A stretch of DNA of 64,000 nucleotides, from NCBI RefSeq assembly GCF_030815415.1, contig NZ_JAUSWW010000001.1, forward strand, positions 2,604,001-2,668,000. Direction: 5' to 3'. This DNA is from Streptomyces canus. GTDB lineage: Bacteria > Actinomycetota > Actinomycetes > Streptomycetales > Streptomycetaceae. The position numbers were made by a program, and so were the translations under genes. The notes beneath the pieces were generated by a model. That model was not told the DNA's origin and did not search any database. It saw only the letters and a program-made list of their open reading frames with translations. Below, piece after piece: positions 20,694 to 33,019 of this stretch; positions within the stretch are counted from its first letter, which is position 1, and each line of letters starts with the position of its first letter.

Positions 20694-21554
20694 TCAGCCC
20701 GTCAGCACGTCCGCCAGCGCCGCCGCCGCTCCCCGCAGCACCCCCGTGTGGACCAGTTCGGTGCGATGGACGACTCGCGGCTCCGTGACCGCAACCGCGA
20801 CCGTGCCGGGAATTCCCGTCGCCGCCGAGCGGGGCAGCAGGGTCAGGCCGCGCCCCGCCGCGGCCAGGGCGGTGAGGGTACGGACGTCCGTGCCGTCGTA
20901 GCGCAGTGCGGGGCGGAACCCGTGACCGCCGTTCGCCGCGCGGAGGTGGGCCAGGGGCAGGCCCGCCTCCGGGGCGTCCAGCCAGCGGGCGTCGGCGAGG
21001 TCGGCGATGCGCAGGCCGGAGCGGCGCGCGAGCGGATGCGCGTCGGGCAGCAGCACGCACACGGGCTCCTCGCCGGCGCCGCGCGTGGTCAGTGGTGCCA
21101 CGTCGGGCAGCCGCAGCGGGTCGCTGGGGGCGGCCAGGCCGTCGATCAGGCCCAGGTCCGCCGTACCGGTGGCGACGGCCACGGGAACGGCCTCGCGGGC
21201 GAGTACCCGCAGGGTCACGCCCGCGGCCGGGAGCGCGGCCAGGACATGGGCCCCGAGCGCGGTCGGGGCGGCGGCGAGGGTCAGCCCGTACGCGGGCGCG
21301 GCCGCCATCCGGACGACGTCCGCGCGGGCCGCGTCCAGACGCAGCAGCAGGGGGCCCGCGTGTTCGAGGAGCCGCTCGCCGGCCGCCGTGGGCAGGACGG
21401 GACGGCGGGTCAGCAGCGGGGCGCCCAGGTCCTGTTCGAGGGCCTGGATGTGCTGGGACACGGCCGACTGGGTGTAGCCCAGCTCACGGGCGGCCTCGGA
21501 GAAGGAGGCGAGGCGGGCGACGGTGACATAGGTGCGCAGGAGGTGCGGGTCCAT
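20694..21554 (-). CDS. LysR family transcriptional regulator
   Basis: A 286-residue protein starting MDPHLLRTYVTVARLASFSEAARELGYTQ at ATG 21554; the winged helix-turn-helix is in residues 1-60 (AARELGYTQSAVSQHIQALE). The C-terminal two-thirds is the LysR effector domain. It is divergent from the amidotransferase gene with an 86-base gap, the usual layout of a LysR regulator and its target. The effector is unknown. Confidence 0.9.
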   Translation of the reverse strand: MDPHLLRTYVTVARLASFSEAARELGYTQSAVSQHIQALEQDLGAPLLTRRPVLPTAAGERLLEHAGPLLLRLDAARADVVRMAAAPAYGLTLAAAPTALGAHVLAALPAAGVTLRVLAREAVPVAVATGTADLGLIDGLAAPSDPLRLPDVAPLTTRGAGEEPVCVLLPDAHPLARRSGLRIADLADARWLDAPEAGLPLAHLRAANGGHGFRPALRYDGTDVRTLTALAAAGRGLTLLPRSAATGIPGTVAVAVTEPRVVHRTELVHTGVLRGAAAALADVLTG

Positions 21555-21640
21555 GCCTCCAGGGTCCCATCAGCTCTGCTTATCGAGAGTGCAGAAATCA
21601 TCGTTGGACGCGATCCGGCGGCCGCGCCCAGGATGAGGTC

Positions 21641-22375
21641 ATGACGAACCCAGCAGCCGTGACCGCCCGGATCGCCCTGGTCGGCGACCGATCCCCCAGC
21701 GTGGTGTCCCACACCCGCATCCCTCTTCTGATGGACTCCCTCGCCGAACGTGACCGGCTCGTCCTCGATGCCTACTGGATCCCGTCCGAGGACGCCGAGA
21801 AGGAGGGCGCCGTCAGCGGGTTCGACGCGGTGTGGGTGGTGCCGGGCAGCCCGTACCGCAGCGAGGAGGGCGTGCTCGCGGCGATCCGCACCGCGCGCGT
21901 GGAGGGCATTCCGTTCCTCGGTACGTGCGCCGGGTTCCAGCACGCGCTGCTGGAGTACGCCCGTGACGTGTGCGGCCTCGTGCGCGTGGCGCACGCCGAG
22001 ACCGACCCCGACGCCGAGGACCTGCTCATCGAGCCGCTGGCCTGCTCCCTCGTCGGCCACGAGGGCGCGGTCACCATCGAGCCGGGCTCGCTCGCCCAGT
22101 CCGTGATCGGATCGGAACGCACGGTCGAGCGCTACTTCTGCGCCTACGGCGCGTCCCGCCACCTCGACACGCTGCGCGCGCACGGGCTGCGCTTCTCCGG
22201 GTACGACGAGGACGGACACGTCCGGATCGCCGAACTGCCGGGCCACCCCTTCTTCCTGGCCTCGCTGTTCCAGCCCGAGCTGGCCGGTGACGGCTCGCGC
22301 CCGCACCCGATGGTCCGGGCGCTGGCGCGAGCCGCGGTGGAGCACGCCGTGCGGTACCGGGGTCAGCCCGTGTGA
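21641..22375 (+). CDS. CTP-synthase C-terminal-related class I amidotransferase-like protein
   Basis: A 244-residue protein from ATG 21641. It has the class I glutamine amidotransferase fold with [13 protein letters not shown], the nucleophile loop [12 protein letters not shown] (Cys96) and the C-terminal block [13 protein letters not shown]. The last block normally reads FHPE; here the catalytic His position is Gln211, with Glu213 kept. It is therefore a stand-alone relative of the CTP synthase glutaminase domain with an incomplete or altered triad. The divergent LysR gene probably controls it. The end overlaps the convergent oxidase gene by 13 bases. Confidence 0.8.
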   Translation: MTNPAAVTARIALVGDRSPSVVSHTRIPLLMDSLAERDRLVLDAYWIPSEDAEKEGAVSGFDAVWVVPGSPYRSEEGVLAAIRTARVEGIPFLGTCAGFQHALLEYARDVCGLVRVAHAETDPDAEDLLIEPLACSLVGHEGAVTIEPGSLAQSVIGSERTVERYFCAYGASRHLDTLRAHGLRFSGYDEDGHVRIAELPGHPFFLASLFQPELAGDGSRPHPMVRALARAAVEHAVRYRGQPV

Positions 22376-24240
22376 CCCGTCCCGTGTCCGCCGTGGTGGC
22401 CGCCGCCGTGGTCGAACTTCAGGGCCTCGGGCGGCAGGACGACGAAGGGCCGCATCATGCCCATGTCCTCGTGCTCCAGGAAGTGGCAGTGGTACATGAA
22501 CCGGCCGTACGCCCCGTCGAACCTGCCCATGATGCGCAGCATCTGGTTGCCCGGGACCCGGTAGACGTCCTTGTAGCCCCGTTCGTTGGGCGCCAGCGGA
22601 ATGGTCCTGGCCGGGTCGTACGCGATCGGTGTGCGGGTGCCGCCCACCGCCTGGTCGAAGCCCGTCACCACGTACGGGTCCCGTCCCAGCGCCTGGAAGT
22701 CGGCCAGGTGGATGTGCATCGGGTGCGGAATCGGCGCGAGGTTGAGGAAGCTCCACAGTTCGTGGCTGCCCTCGGCGATGGTGAAGCCCAGGCCGTCGTT
22801 GAAGGTCCGGGCCGTGCGCCGGTAGGTCTTCGTGGTGCCGTCCGGGCCGGTGACCTGGATGATCCCCTCGGCGGGGAACTGGATGCCGCTCGCGTCCTCG
22901 ACCTCGGCCATCTCCCATATCTCGGGATGTCCGCCGCCGCCCTTGGTGCCGGGCGGTGTGAGCACGATCAGCCGGTGGCCGTGCGCCACGTCGTGGGTGA
23001 TCCGGCGGAAGGAGCCCGAGAGCATCTCGGGCAGCTCGAAGGTGTCGGTCTCGCAGGACTCACCGACCCGGAACTCCATGACCGCCGGGTAGCGCACATT
23101 GCCCACCGGGTCGGGCACGCCCACGGGCTGGTTGGGGCCCTTGTTGAGCAGACGGAGCCTGCGGCCCGCGAGGCCGCGGAAGTCGACCAGCAGGTCGAAG
23201 CGCTCGGCCGGGGCGGCGGTCAGGGTGGGCAGCGCGCCGTCGAAGTCGATCGGCACGGGCCGCGGCAGGAGCCCGCCGTCGCTGCCGATCTGATGCACGA
23301 TGCCCGGCACCGGGTTGTCGTCCTCGTCCACCAGGACCAGGTCGTAGATCCGCGCGTTCGACGCGTTCACCAGGCGGAAGCGGTACCAGGCGTCGTCCAC
23401 GTCGGCGTACGGCCAGATGCGCCCGTTGACCGTGGTGTACGGGCCGAGGAACGGTGTCGTGACCGGCTTGCCCGTCTCCGGGTGGGACGGGTTCACCACG
23501 ATCGTCTTGTGCAGCAGCCGGCCGTTGAGGAGGCCGTCCTCGTCGGTGTCGAGGTTGCGGTCGGCGAGCAGGAGCGGGATCTCCCGTTCCCCGTAGGGGA
23601 GATGAAGGGCGTCCTCCTCCTCGTCGCGGACCAGGTAGGTGCCGTACAGGCCCGCCATCACGTTCCACCGCGTGATGTTCATGGCGTGGTCGTGGTACCA
23701 CCACTGGACCGCCTGGTGGTCGTTCGGGTACTCGGAGAGCTGAGCGTCGCCGAAGCCCACGGCGTTGTCCGTCCAGCCGTCGTTGCCGCCGCCAGTCTGG
23801 GCGCCGTGCAGATGGGTCACCGACCAGGCGGGCAGGGCGGCCACGTCCTCGTCGGGTTTGACGCCGTCGCGGCCGGGCTCGGTGGTGGCGGGCGCGGTGC
23901 CCGCCGGGCGGACCGGTACCTCGACGGCGGTGACCGGGTATTCGCTGCCCTTGGGCACGCGGTTGGTCCAGGCGATGCGGAGCCGCTGGCCGCGCCGCAC
24001 CTCGATGGTGGGGCCGGGCACCAGGCCCTCGTACCCCCACATCAGGGTCGGCGGCAGCTGCGGATGCAGCCGGACCCAGGTCGGCTGCAGGGCGATCTCC
24101 GTCTCACGCAGCACATCGCCGGTGGCGGGCCGCAGGACGGGCGGAACGGGCAACGGCGCGACATACGGCGCCAGTTCGCCCGGCGCCGCCTCCTGCTCTG
24201 CCTTGTCGCTCTCCGTGATCCTCTCGATGATGTCGGTCAA
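22363..24240 (-). CDS. Phenoxazinone synthase-like multicopper oxidase
   Basis: A 625-residue protein from TTG 24240 ([15 protein letters not shown]), chosen because GGGGG lies about nine bases upstream and it matches the usual N-terminus of the family; GTG 24285 is an alternative. The four copper motifs are present: THLHG (His143/145), YHDHAMN (His183/185), HPMHIH, and [13 protein letters not shown] (type 1 site with axial Met). The layout and the inserts match phenoxazinone synthase/CotA-type oxidases, which couple oxidation of phenols to O2 reduction. No signal peptide is visible. The C-terminus is a His/Gly tail ([17 protein letters not shown]) that may bind metal. Confidence 0.88.
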   Translation of the reverse strand: MTDIIERITESDKAEQEAAPGELAPYVAPLPVPPVLRPATGDVLRETEIALQPTWVRLHPQLPPTLMWGYEGLVPGPTIEVRRGQRLRIAWTNRVPKGSEYPVTAVEVPVRPAGTAPATTEPGRDGVKPDEDVAALPAWSVTHLHGAQTGGGNDGWTDNAVGFGDAQLSEYPNDHQAVQWWYHDHAMNITRWNVMAGLYGTYLVRDEEEDALHLPYGEREIPLLLADRNLDTDEDGLLNGRLLHKTIVVNPSHPETGKPVTTPFLGPYTTVNGRIWPYADVDDAWYRFRLVNASNARIYDLVLVDEDDNPVPGIVHQIGSDGGLLPRPVPIDFDGALPTLTAAPAERFDLLVDFRGLAGRRLRLLNKGPNQPVGVPDPVGNVRYPAVMEFRVGESCETDTFELPEMLSGSFRRITHDVAHGHRLIVLTPPGTKGGGGHPEIWEMAEVEDASGIQFPAEGIIQVTGPDGTTKTYRRTARTFNDGLGFTIAEGSHELWSFLNLAPIPHPMHIHLADFQALGRDPYVVTGFDQAVGGTRTPIAYDPARTIPLAPNERGYKDVYRVPGNQMLRIMGRFDGAYGRFMYHCHFLEHEDMGMMRPFVVLPPEALKFDHGGGHHGGHGTGHTG

Positions 24241-24436
24241 GGTCGAACACCCCCGTGTGTTCTGTGGTCTTGCTTCCTTCACCCCGACAGACTCCGGGCG
24301 CATCGCCGAAGTTCCCTGAATGTCCCGTTCCGCACGAGAAGGTCCGAAAACCGCGCACGGACGCGCGAACTCCCGTTGACAGCGGCGGCTGTCACGTACG
24401 GTGACCTGCCCGGTCTCCAGGGAGCCGGGCGGCAGG

Positions 24437-27309
<2,873 letters not shown>

Positions 27310-27635
27310 CCACTCAGTCCCCAGGAACGGTAGAGGGAGCGGCCGTAGTCCTCGAAGAGGGCCGCGAGCCGGTCGGGTACGCCGACGACGGGGGCGCCGT
27401 CAACCGTGACGGCGCCCTCGCGGGCGGACAGCAGGCCCGCGACGTACGCAGGAGAGTGGGCTTGCCGCAGCCGGACGGGCCGACCACGCACAGGAGTTGA
27501 CCGTCGCGAACGGTGAGTACCGGGGGGCGCCGTAGTACGGGCCGGCTGCGTCTGGTCGGAGCTGCGGTGGTGTCACCTGGCCCGGGGCGTGGGACGGCTG
27601 CGTGCGGGTGAGCGGGTTGCCTTCGTACGGGTCAT
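27310..27635 (-). pseudogene. ABC transporter ATPase remnant (SsuB/TauB type)
   Basis: The start ATG at 27635 overlaps the stop of the upstream permease (ATGA). After 20 codons there is an in-frame TGA. Further on, LTVRDGQLLCVVGPSGCGKPTLLR shows the Walker A region (with Pro in place of the first Thr), then frame changes to AGLLSAREGAVTVDGAPVVGVPDRLAALFEDYGRSLY, the normal continuation of the family to just before the Q-loop region. Signature motif, Walker B and the rest are missing. The ATPase for the operon 27632-30830 has therefore been lost here. Confidence 0.75.
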
Positions 27636-28999
27636 GCGGTCGCCTTCCCCCTGCCGACGAGCCGCTTCTCCACCGCCAGCAGGCCGGCGTTCAGCAGATA
27701 ACCGAGGGCGCCCAGCAGAACCAGGGCCGCCCATACGGTGAGCAGGTCGGAGCGGGTCTGGGCGTCGGTGAGGGTGAAGCCGATGCCGTTGGCGGTGCCC
27801 GGGAGCAGTTCCGAGAAGACCATGAGGATGAGGGAGAGCGAAAGGCTCAGTCTGAGGCCCGCGAAGATGCGGGGCAGCGCGGAGGGGAGGATGAGGGACC
27901 AGAGCCGTTCGAGGGGGTTCAGGCGGAATACGGCGGCGACGTCGAGGTGCAGCGGGTCTATGTTGCGGGCGCCTTCCGCGGTGTTGATCAGCACGGGCCA
28001 GACGGCACCGAAGGCGATCGACGCGATCTGCATCGGCGTACCGAAGTCGAGGACCACGACGAAGACCGGGACCAGCGCGGGCGGGGGGACGGCGCGTGCG
28101 AACTGCAGGACCGGGTTGCACAGGGAGTATGCCGACCGCGAGCGGCCGACCGCGACACCGAGCGCGATCCCGGCGACGGCGGCGAGCCCGAACCCGGCAC
28201 CCATCCGGCCGAGGCTGGGCAGGATGTCGGCCACGGCGGCCTCGGAGAGGAACACATGGCGGACGGGGCCGGAGAACCACAGCTCGTGGGCGTGGCGGGC
28301 GATACGGCCGGGGGGCGGGAAGTAGACGCTGCCGTGCGCCCGGGCAACCACCTCCCAGAGGGCCACGGCGACGGCGAGAACGAGCCAGCGCAGGAGGGCA
28401 TGACGAAGACCGGCCGGGAGGCGCCCACGCTGCGCCGCCTCCGAGGAACGGGGTTCGGCCGTCCCGTGCCGCCGACTCCGGCGGGAGGAGCCTGGCGCCG
28501 GCCGCGCCGAACCGGGCGACCCGTCCCCGCTCGGGCCCGGCGACGCGGCGCGCGGGACACCGAGCCAGCGCAGGAGGGCATGACGAAGACCGGCCGGGAG
28601 GCGCCCACGCTGCGCCGCCTCCGAGGAACGGGGTTCGGCCGTCCCGTGCCGCCGGCTCCGGCGGGGGGAGCCTGGCGCCGGCCGCGCCGAACCGGGCGGC
28701 CCGTCCCCGCTCGGGCCCGGCGACGCGGCGCGCGGGACACCGAGCCAGCGCAGGAGGGCATGACGAAGACCGGCCGGGAGGCTCCCGCGCTGCGCCGCCT
28801 TCGAGGAACGGGGTTCGGCCGTCCCGTGCCGCCGGCTCCGGCGGGGGGAGCCTGGCGCCGGCCGCGCCGAACCGGGCGACCCGTCCCCGCTCGGGTCCGA
28901 CGACGCGGCGCGCGGGAGACCGAGCCCGGCCGCGTCCGCGGCACGTACGCCCTCCCCCGCGCCCCCCTGACCATCGCCCTGCTCCTGGCCACTGCTCAT
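27632..28999 (-). CDS. ABC transporter permease (sulfonate/nitrate type) with triplicated N-terminal extension
   Basis: A 455-residue protein from ATG 28999 with GAGG seven bases upstream. The C-terminal 250 residues are a normal SsuC/TauC-type permease: LAVAVALWEVVARAHGSVYFPPP, several membrane segments and the EAA loop region ALPRIFAGLRLSLSLSLILM. The N-terminal 200 residues are hydrophilic and consist mainly of three 60-residue repeats ending GLRHALLRWL, encoded by the 180-bp tandem repeats at 28381-28920. Family members are about 260-280 residues, so the extension is exceptional. The stop overlaps the ATPase remnant (ATGA). Confidence 0.82.
   Translation of the reverse strand: MSSGQEQGDGQGGAGEGVRAADAAGLGLPRAASSDPSGDGSPGSARPAPGSPRRSRRHGTAEPRSSKAAQRGSLPAGLRHALLRWLGVPRAASPGPSGDGPPGSARPAPGSPRRSRRHGTAEPRSSEAAQRGRLPAGLRHALLRWLGVPRAASPGPSGDGSPGSARPAPGSSRRSRRHGTAEPRSSEAAQRGRLPAGLRHALLRWLVLAVAVALWEVVARAHGSVYFPPPGRIARHAHELWFSGPVRHVFLSEAAVADILPSLGRMGAGFGLAAVAGIALGVAVGRSRSAYSLCNPVLQFARAVPPPALVPVFVVVLDFGTPMQIASIAFGAVWPVLINTAEGARNIDPLHLDVAAVFRLNPLERLWSLILPSALPRIFAGLRLSLSLSLILMVFSELLPGTANGIGFTLTDAQTRSDLLTVWAALVLLGALGYLLNAGLLAVEKRLVGRGKATA
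28381..28920. repeat. Three tandem 180-bp repeats inside the permease gene
   Basis: Copies at 28381-28560, 28561-28740 and 28741-28920 begin with cgagccagcgcaggagggca and differ at only a few positions. Each is exactly 60 codons, so gain or loss of a unit keeps the gene in frame. Confidence 0.95.
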
Positions 29000-29073
29000 C
29001 GCGTCACCTCGGCCCCGGCGCCCCGCCGCTTCATGACGCCATCCCGGCCCCGGTCCCCCGCCGTCTCATGACG

Positions 29074-29859
29074 TCACCCCGTCCCCCGGTGCGCCGGTGT
29101 CCACGGGAACAGCTTCCGCTCCGCCCACACCAGCACCCCGTTGATGACGAGTCCGAGTGTCCCGGCCCAGACCACGCCCGCGAGGACGTCGCGGGTGCCG
29201 TCCGTGGCGAGGCCTGCCTGGGCGATGTAGATGCCGAGGCCCTCGCCGAACCCGGCGAGGATCTCCGTGGCGACGGCGAGGATGAGGGCGACGGCGGCCG
29301 AGATGCGGATGCCGGCGGCGATGAAGGGGGCCGTGCCGGGGAGTTCGACGCGCAGGAGTACCGACAGCCGGCCGAAGCCGAAGGCCCGCAGGGTTTCCTT
29401 GGCGAGGGGGTCGGTCTCGCCGAGGCCGTAGACGGTGTTGAAGAGGATCGGCCACACGGAGGCGTAGGTGACGAGCGCGACCTTGGTCTCGGTGCCCGAG
29501 CCGAGCAGCAGGGAGACCAGCGGGATCAGTGCCACGGACGGCAGCGGCCGCAGGAACTCCACGATCGCGCGTACGGCGGCGTCGACGACCGGCACGCTGC
29601 CGAAGAGGAGCCCGAGCGGGACGGCGATGGCGCAGGCCAGTCCGAGGCCGAGCGCCCAGGCGCGCAGAGTGGCGCCGACTCCGTCCAGGAAGACGCTGTC
29701 GCCCGCCAACTCCACGGACCGTACGAGGACTTCGGAGGCGGGCGGGAAGTAGCTGCGCCGCACGATCCCGGCGCGGCTCACCGCCTCGCACACGCCGAGG
29801 GCGAGCAGTACGCCGAGGGCGCCCAGCCACCACTCCCGCAGCCGTCCCGTCCGCTTCAC
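29074..29859 (-). CDS. ABC transporter permease (sulfonate/nitrate type)
   Basis: A 261-residue protein from GTG 29859, whose GTGA overlaps the stop of the binding-protein gene upstream. It has about six membrane segments and the conserved cytoplasmic loop LPGTAPFIAAGIRISAAVALIL that docks the ATPase. The length is normal for SsuC/TauC permeases. It likely forms a heterodimer with the repeat-bearing permease at 27632-28999. Confidence 0.88.
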   Translation of the reverse strand: MKRTGRLREWWLGALGVLLALGVCEAVSRAGIVRRSYFPPASEVLVRSVELAGDSVFLDGVGATLRAWALGLGLACAIAVPLGLLFGSVPVVDAAVRAIVEFLRPLPSVALIPLVSLLLGSGTETKVALVTYASVWPILFNTVYGLGETDPLAKETLRAFGFGRLSVLLRVELPGTAPFIAAGIRISAAVALILAVATEILAGFGEGLGIYIAQAGLATDGTRDVLAGVVWAGTLGLVINGVLVWAERKLFPWTPAHRGTG

Positions 29860-30830
29860 CGCACCAGCAACGTCGCCGGATCGATCGGCTTGCTCAACAT
29901 CCCCTGTTTCTTCATGAGTTCGGTGAGCCGGGCGATCTGCGCCGCGTCCATGGTCCCCGGGAAGACCGGCAGGTCGATGGAGTCCGCCTGTTTCTCCGTC
30001 ACCTTGGTGTAGGTCGGCAGCACCTCGCGCACGGCCTCGGGGTCCGCCTCGGCGATCTTCACGGCCGCCTTGAGGGCCCGCTGGAACGCGGCCAGCGCAT
30101 CGGCGTTCCCGGAGGCGTACTTCTCGGTGGTGAGATATCCGCTGAGCGGGATGGACTCGACGGGTGCGGACGCCCCGTCCACGAGGACCCTGGCTCCCAA
30201 CTCGTCCTGGATGGCGCTGTCGTAGGGCTCGACGGCGTGCACGGCGTCGACCTGTCCCTTGTCGAGGGCGGCACCCATCTGCGGGAAGGGGATCTGCCGG
30301 TAGACGGGCTCACCGGGGGCGCCCTGTTCCGCGAGGATCTCGTTGAACGTCAGCGACTGGACGTTATTGAGGACGTTGACGGCGAGCTTGCGGCCCGTGA
30401 GGTCGGCGACGGACTTGATGTCGGAGTCCTTCGGCACCAGCACGTCCATCATCTTCGGCGCGGCCCTGATCGCCTCGGCGACGATGCGGATGTCGAGGGT
30501 GCCCTTGTCGTGGGCCTGGAAGTAGGTGACGTAGTTCGCGCTCGCGACCATGTCGATCTGTCCCTTGGACAGGGCCGGCAGCGCTTGGAGGCTCTGCTGG
30601 ATCTGCTGGACGCGGACGTCCAGGCCCTCCTTCTCGAACAGGCCCCGGTCCCGCGCGATGTAGAGCATGGCAGAGTCGACCAGGGGCAGCGCGGCCACGG
30701 TGACCGTCCGCCGGCCGCCGTCCGAGGACGTGGAGTCGTTGTCGTCGCCGCAGGCCGTGAGTGCGAGCGCGAGGGCGATCGCGGCGGCCGCCGCCTTTCC
30801 TCTTCCCGAACACGATGGACGTGAGGCCAT
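29856..30830 (-). CDS. ABC transporter substrate-binding lipoprotein (SsuA/TauA/NMT1-like)
   Basis: A 324-residue protein from ATG 30830. A signal peptide ends in the lipobox LTAC (Cys27 about), so the mature protein is lipid-anchored. The body is the SsuA/ThiY-like fold: SAMLYIARDRGLFEKEGLDV, QIDMVASANYVTYFQAHDKG, DLTGRKLAVN. The ligand could be an alkanesulfonate, nitrate, taurine or pyrimidine precursor; the sequence alone does not decide. It is the first gene of the operon with two permeases and the broken ATPase. Confidence 0.88.
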   Translation of the reverse strand: MASRPSCSGRGKAAAAAIALALALTACGDDNDSTSSDGGRRTVTVAALPLVDSAMLYIARDRGLFEKEGLDVRVQQIQQSLQALPALSKGQIDMVASANYVTYFQAHDKGTLDIRIVAEAIRAAPKMMDVLVPKDSDIKSVADLTGRKLAVNVLNNVQSLTFNEILAEQGAPGEPVYRQIPFPQMGAALDKGQVDAVHAVEPYDSAIQDELGARVLVDGASAPVESIPLSGYLTTEKYASGNADALAAFQRALKAAVKIAEADPEAVREVLPTYTKVTEKQADSIDLPVFPGTMDAAQIARLTELMKKQGMLSKPIDPATLLVR

Positions 30831-30975
30831 CCGCGCATGATGACGCCCCGCTTGGCATGATCACTACACAAAAGCAAGCCAACCATCCGCCCACGTCGTT
30901 CGCCGTATCGCCGGGCGGCCGGTGCCGGGCTTCGTCAGCGGACCCACCTCGCCGCCGATACAGGCCGGTTGAGCG

Positions 30976-32142
30976 CTAGGGACGCACCTGGATCAGCGCG
31001 TGCGTGCCCCCGGTCCGCCAGCGCTGCCCCTCCGCCGCGACCAGCGCGGCCTCCGTCGCCGGGGCGAGGCCGGTGATCACGTCGGACTTCAGGGTGCGCA
31101 GAGCGGCCACCGGACCCGGGAAGTAGTCCGTCACGCCGGCGAAGGGGGTCGTGGGAGGCCACATCCGATCGCCCACCAGGCGGCGGTAGTTGAGGTCGCC
31201 CTTGACGACGGTCACCGCGGCTGCGGCGAACTCGGCACGGAGGTCGTCCGGCATCGCCTGGTACGGCAGCGGGGCGCAGGAGAAGGGGTGGGCGCGCACG
31301 GTGAGGCTGCCGTCGGCCATCGCCGACCACAGCCCGCGCCCGTGACCGGCCGCCGCGCCCGGCGCCCGGATCAGCCGGCGCACGGCGTCGACCACATCGG
31401 CGGTCGTGGCGTCGGAGACGTAGTACGGATACGGCTTGACGTGCAGGATCGCCCGGCGGACGCGCCCCTGGGCGAGGAGGTGGGCGATCAGGAGCAGGTC
31501 CGGGACGAGTTCGCGGCCCGCGTTGTCGGCGACGAGACAGAGGGTGTCCGCGCCGTCGAGAAGCGACCAGAGGGTGGCGCTGTCGTCGGCGACCAGCCCC
31601 GGGACGGCGTCCCGGCCCTCGGCGTCGGCGTCGGACAGGCGGAAGCCGAGGTCCGCGCGGTTGCCCCACAGGGAGCCGTGCAGCAGGGCCGCGGCCTGTT
31701 CGTCGGCGGGCCGGCCGTCGAGGGCGTCGAGCGCGGCCAGTTCCTCGTCGGTCTCCGGGGCGTCGAGTTCGGCGAGCTTGAAGGGGCGGAAGGGGTCGAT
31801 GCCCTGCCAGGGACCGGAGCCGAAGTAGCCGACGGCTTCCAGGAGTTGGCGGTAGAACCGGCTCTCCGACCAGAGCCACGGCACATCGAACCAGGAGCGG
31901 CCGGTGTACTCGTCCACACCCCAGGCCGCCCAGTCGGCGCGGTCCGGCGCGGCGACGGGGAGCGTTTCGATGACGCCCTTGGTGCAGTTCTCCAGCAGCG
32001 CGTCGAGGGCGCGGTGCTGCTCGGGGCCGTAGGGGAAGGCCTCCCGAACCTGCCGGATGATCGCGGGATGCCGCTCGGCGAGCACGCTGTGCGGGAACGA
32101 ACCGGGTTCGTCGGCGAGGATCACGGGCGGGGTGTCGGGCAT
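30976..32142 (-). CDS. DUF89/ARMT1-like damage-control phosphatase family protein
   Basis: A 388-residue protein from ATG 32142 (MPDTPPVILADEPGSFPHSVL); GTG 32148 is two codons upstream in frame. The N-terminus FPHSVLAERHPAIIRQV and blocks WSESRFYRQLLEA, VADNAGRELVPDLLL (Asp206, Asn207) and VVKGDLNYRRL (about 312-322) match the ARMT1 branch of the DUF89 family. These metal-dependent phosphatases remove damaged sugar phosphates and related metabolites. It is 22 bases downstream of the ScbR-like regulator on the same strand and may be co-transcribed with it. Confidence 0.85.
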   Translation of the reverse strand: MPDTPPVILADEPGSFPHSVLAERHPAIIRQVREAFPYGPEQHRALDALLENCTKGVIETLPVAAPDRADWAAWGVDEYTGRSWFDVPWLWSESRFYRQLLEAVGYFGSGPWQGIDPFRPFKLAELDAPETDEELAALDALDGRPADEQAAALLHGSLWGNRADLGFRLSDADAEGRDAVPGLVADDSATLWSLLDGADTLCLVADNAGRELVPDLLLIAHLLAQGRVRRAILHVKPYPYYVSDATTADVVDAVRRLIRAPGAAAGHGRGLWSAMADGSLTVRAHPFSCAPLPYQAMPDDLRAEFAAAAVTVVKGDLNYRRLVGDRMWPPTTPFAGVTDYFPGPVAALRTLKSDVITGLAPATEAALVAAEGQRWRTGGTHALIQVRP

Positions 32143-32164
32143 GGGCGCCACGGTACCGCGCGGA

Positions 32165-32812
32165 TCACGCGGTTCTGAGCTCCCGCTCCAGGTGGGTGAC
32201 AAGGCTCAGATAGCGGGCGCGGCGGGGCACCGGCACCATGCCGCGGATCAGGATGTGCCACAGCCCGGCCAGTCGGCGGGGGTGACGGGTGACGGGTTCG
32301 AGGGAGTGGCCCACGACCCGGGTGCCGACCAGGGACGCGACGAGGGAGTGCGCGGCGGCGTCGACATCGATGTCGGCATGCAGATCGGACTCCTTGACCG
32401 CGTCGTGGAGTCTGCGCGTGGCGATGCCCAGGCACTGGGTGAAGGGGTGCGGAAGTTCGGGCGGCAGGTCCGGTCCGCCGGTGGCGAGCCGGAGGCCGGC
32501 GCTCGGCAGCGGTCCCTCCAGGGACAGCCGCGCCATGCCGAACGTGGAGCGGATCAGGGCCTCGAGCGCGGTGCAGCCGCGGCTGTCCATCTCCTCCGAG
32601 AGCCGGTTCAGGTTCTTGTACTGGATCTCCATGATGGCGTGAGCGAGATCCTGCTTCGCCGCGAAGTGGAAGTAGAGGGCACCCTTCGTGACTTGGGCAT
32701 GATCGACGATGTCGCTGAGACTCGTCGACTCATATCCGCGCCGGTCGAACAGTTCCGCGGCGGCGGCGATGATCGCCGCGCGAGTCTGTTCGGCTCGTAA
32801 CTGCCTGGCCAT
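32165..32812 (-). CDS. ScbR-like TetR family regulator (gamma-butyrolactone receptor type)
   Basis: A 215-residue protein from ATG 32812 with AGGAGA nine bases upstream. The N-terminus MARQLRAEQTRAAIIAAAAELFDRRGYESTSL and the helix-turn-helix IVDHAQVTKGALYFHFAAKQDLA are typical of the ScbR/ArpA family, which senses gamma-butyrolactones or antibiotics and controls secondary metabolism. No ScbA-type butyrolactone synthase is in the window, so it may be a pseudo-receptor. The fifth codon is TTA (32798-32800), which makes translation dependent on the bldA tRNA. A candidate autoregulatory site is upstream at 32850-32879. Confidence 0.85.
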   Translation of the reverse strand: MARQLRAEQTRAAIIAAAAELFDRRGYESTSLSDIVDHAQVTKGALYFHFAAKQDLAHAIMEIQYKNLNRLSEEMDSRGCTALEALIRSTFGMARLSLEGPLPSAGLRLATGGPDLPPELPHPFTQCLGIATRRLHDAVKESDLHADIDVDAAAHSLVASLVGTRVVGHSLEPVTRHPRRLAGLWHILIRGMVPVPRRARYLSLVTHLERELRTA

Positions 32813-32849
32813 AGGCGAGTCTCTCCTGGAGGCGAGAGAGCATGCCCTG

Positions 32850-32879
32850 AAAAGAACAGGCCATGCCGTTTGTTTTTTA
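32850..32879. promoter_or_regulatory. Candidate autoregulatory element (ARE-like) of the ScbR-like gene
   Basis: An imperfect palindrome centred on CCATG: left part AAAAGAACAGGC and right part GCCGTTTGTTTTTT match at 9 of 12 positions. The right half resembles the CGGTTTGTT half-site of known ARE sequences. It lies 38 bases upstream of the start codon in an AT-rich stretch, as expected for autoregulation. Confidence 0.5.
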
Positions 32880-33019
32880 CTCCCTGCACACGATATCTCA
32901 CCGTCCGACGGCCATCACCAGGTACCTGAACTCCGTCCAGTTTCCAGGCCTCCCACAACTTGTAGACCGCTTGTGCGCGTACCGCGCGCACCGGCAGGAG
33001 AAACCGGGCGGACGGCACA

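Noticed and set aside
28381..28920. Three copies of an insertion sequence
   Set aside because: No terminal inverted repeats, no transposase, and the units are in frame with the permease.
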